Below, piece by piece: positions 61,499 through 64,000 of a stretch of 64,000 nt of DNA (position 1 is its first letter; each line of letters opens with the position of its first letter). This DNA comes from Episyrphus balteatus (Eukaryota; Arthropoda; Insecta; Diptera; Syrphidae), in the NCBI RefSeq assembly GCF_945859705.1, contig NC_079136.1, positions 110,690,028 through 110,754,027 of the forward strand. The letters run 5' to 3'. The position numbers and the translations under genes are program-made. The notes under the pieces were generated by a model. It worked only from the letters and a program-made list of their open reading frames with translations. It ran no database searches and was not told the DNA's origin.

Positions 61499-63740
61499 TG
61501 TAGTTCGTAATCACGTTGGCCAGGCTCCTCTCTACGTGACTTGAAATCAATTTTTCGGATTGCTCCTGATGTTGTTGGCAGCCGCAGCGCAGAGGAGCAC
61601 CAAAGTGAAGAGAAGTAAATTTCGACAAAGCCGTTTGTGTGGATAAGGGGTTTTTGAGGGCACGCGCTTTGGAATAAGTTACGATATGATTATAGACAAG
61701 TATAGATGTATGTAAGGAACAGGACTATACAATAGGTACTATAATATGCCTTATCAATGCTTTGATTTAGAAAACAAGAAGGGTTTTGACATTTATTAAC
61801 ACATTGAGCACGCTTTCATTCTTCCTTGTTCAATGAAATTTGTAATATTTTCAGATAAACTCATGTTTATTTTCAATTTGATGAGTCTAGAGACTTTCTG
61901 TTTTGTTTTGACAAACAGCCTTTGAGGTAAATGATTGAAAAAATAACTGTCAGGTTATGGTTAACATAGTTCTTTGAGACATGAGCATCGCCAACAAAAC
62001 CAACTTTAAATTTAAATACAAACCCAAACTTAATCCTGTTTCAAAATTCATTCTCACCCAAATCTCATAATTGTTATCCCTTTTTAAATAAAATCCAATG
62101 TGTCACTGGCACAAAATTATCCTATCGTCCAACTATAATACTTTACATCAATAATCCTTTAGTGACTTTCTCTATCCTTTTTCAAAGTGATTCAAGTACT
62201 TAAAAAGTTTAGATAAAAAGTTGAAATAAAAAAAAAAATAATAAAACATTATGCTTTTCCTCCAAGGGTGGCCGAAAAATGATAAAAAAAAACTTTTTCT
62301 TCAAAACTGTGCGAAGTTTGTGTAGTTAAACTACCCGATTTCACTTTCGCCAATTACGGATATACCATACCATGCTCTGATGGTGCTATCGCAAGCAAAC
62401 TTTGTGAACTCTTCTCGATGGGATTAAAATAAAGCTGGGCCCCTCTGGAGGATTTGAATATTTTGTTTTGGCATTGACCATGATTTGTATTCTGTGCTCA
62501 ATCACTTGGCAGTTTTGTTTTTCGTTATTTTTTTTTATTTTTAACTAAAAACAAAAATCTACTCTCAAAAAGACAGAATATTTGTTTTCATTTGTTTTTG
62601 GTATTTCAAGTAGATGATAAAGTTGAAAAGAACAAAAATACAAAAACAAAACAATTCTTAGGAGAATAATTTGTCACTCTTAGTTTTAGTTTTTTTTTTT
62701 TTGCTTAATGCTATCCCAATGGGGTGTCGTTTTGTATCATTTTTCGTTTTTCTTAAAAGTAACCCTTATTTGTCAGAGTTAGTTAACGATAATTTAAGTT
62801 GGAAATTTCATAACAAAGACAGATATTTGACGGGCTTTGGCGTATTATTAATATTAATATAGGTATACCGTTCCTAATTTTACCAACCCATTACTTAATA
62901 ACATTTTTTTGTAATAAATCTATGCTTAACTGAGGACTTTAAGCCTTATTGTTTAACTAATTAAAGAAACATTTTCCTATATAAAAATTTTCCTAATTTC
63001 TCTACGAATATTTTTCCCTCCGGAATTTATATTGCGATCGTGAATCACTCAGAGTTTATTTGAGGGTTTATTTCGTCTGCAAAATGGATTGCCGATACCA
63101 ATAAGTTCTCAAGGAAATTTTATCAAAGAAACATTCAGAGGGAAATTTGTATTCACGATGTAAAAATACTCTAATACTCTTACTTTTAGCACCAAGATCA
63201 TAAAATGCCTTTATCTCGAGCTACAGCGTACAACTACAAAAACGATTTGCTTCACTTGGTAGGAATTAAGTATCCATTTTTAAATTTTTATGACCTATAG
63301 TACAAAATGCGTTTTAGCCCAGGTTGAGTTTTTTTTAGGATCAAGATTTTGACCAAAATGGAAAGGGTAATGCGGGTTATATACTATTGCACATAAGTTA
63401 CTACTTTTGGAAATTAAAAAAATAGTTTTTGAACCTTTGCCATAGAACGGTGATTTCTGACAGCCGAAGTTGAATTTTAGTTTCAACTTAAGAATTGGGT
63501 TTCATTCACTGTTTTTTAATTTTTAAATCTAGAATTTATCAATTTAAGATTTTCTCAACTCCCGGAAATATTAGAAGTTTGCCGAACGAAAAAATCACTT
63601 AGAAATCACTCCGAATATCCTGCTGCACTAATCATTCCCATCTTATGAACCCGATATCCAAATCCTCTTATTTTTTAAGCTTGGTGTTTCATGTTTAAGT
63701 TTTTGGTTTTTTTTTCGTTTTTGTTGTTTCCCATAAAACA
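61499..63740. other. AT-rich non-coding interval
   Basis: No gene or bounded repeat. A stretch near 63470-63600 shows loose similarity to 55810-55960 (AGTTGAA, TTTAGATTTT, TTTGCCGA words), perhaps an old shared repeat. Confidence 0.4.
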
Positions 63741-63744
63741 ACAT

Positions 63745-63905
63745 TAAGGTGGGCCTTAGCGTCCGATCTTAATACAATAAAAACAACACAAAACAAGAAC
63801 CAAAAAAAAAAAAAAAAAAAAATGTTAAATTAATCTAAGGTAGTTTAAGTTAGTTTTTAATTAGTTTTAAGTCATAGCTTGTACTAAGCTTAAATAAATA
63901 AAACG
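63745..63905 (+). other. Possible LINE 3' UTR-like fragment
   Basis: GGTGGGCCTTAGCGTCCGAT, then an A run, repeated TAGTTTTAAGTTAG-like words and AATAAATAAA look like the 3' end of an insect non-LTR element. No coding part is present and the assignment is tentative. Confidence 0.25.
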
Positions 63906-64000
63906 AACTTGAAAATTAATTTCAAAATACCATTTTTACTAATTTTATTTTTATGTCAAGTTTTTGAAAAATCAGCTAAGCACCAAACTTTTAGTTTATT

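Noticed and set aside
1..64000. tRNA, rRNA or other structured RNA genes
   Set aside because: I looked for tRNA A and B box patterns on both strands and saw no convincing pair; a tRNAscan-SE run would settle it.

Overview
The window looks like AT-rich nuclear DNA from an insect, most likely a fly (Diptera). It has long non-coding stretches, GT-AG splice sites, dense short microsatellites, and copia-type, Jockey/CR1-like and hAT-like transposable elements. Almost no host protein is coded here. The only host gene I can defend is the 5' part of a minus-strand gene: a signal-peptide exon (23189-23342) spliced across a 9.13-kb intron to an exon (13953-14058) that begins a discoidin (F5/8 type C) domain. 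Splice phases match exactly. The spliced N-terminus best fits an insect discoidin domain receptor (DDR-like receptor tyrosine kinase). The rest of the gene would lie beyond the left edge, so positions 1-13952 are best read as intron 2. Possible non-coding 5' exons or promoters on the same strand lie near 23.4, 36.0-36.5 and 45.5-46.5 kb, but these are weakly supported. Layout. 1.6-7.8 kb: a DNA transposon with TA flanks and inverted subterminal motifs, split by a complete, very young copia-like LTR retrotransposon (2374-6868; identical 169-bp LTRs, TGTTT target duplication, intact 1290-codon Gag-PR-IN-RT-RH ORF). 7.9-10.5 kb: two further DNA elements, the second interrupted by a 451-bp hAT-like element. 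14-23 kb: intron 1 of the receptor gene, holding a small hairpin element, a truncated hAT-like copy and a striking 1.07-kb palindrome with two 525-bp arms. 24.2-27.1 kb: a direct repeat, then a 2.26-kb nested inverted repeat built from a repeated monomer. 27.2-29.6 kb: a 5'-truncated LINE whose reverse-transcriptase ORF is still open. 30.2-32.2 kb: a tandem repeat family carrying a solo palindrome end, then a foldback-like element with 15-bp arrays. 34-41 kb: nested small inverted-repeat elements, a 1.23-kb hAT-like element containing a 14-bp minisatellite, and a broken LINE remnant. 48.0-49.3 kb: a long version of the GGGGCC-rich hAT family. 53.3-53.8 kb: a second copy of the 30-kb repeat family. 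61.3-61.5 kb: a Tc1/mariner-like MITE. The rest is AT-rich unique or unrecognised sequence with no supportable gene. How the parts relate: the transposons sit in the introns and upstream region of one developmental-receptor-type gene, and several are nested, which gives a relative order of insertions. The two clearest candidates for something unusual are the nested inverted repeat at 24.7-27.1 kb and the foldback element at 31.35-32.16 kb; transcription across either would give long hairpin RNA. Nothing here proves a new biological system.
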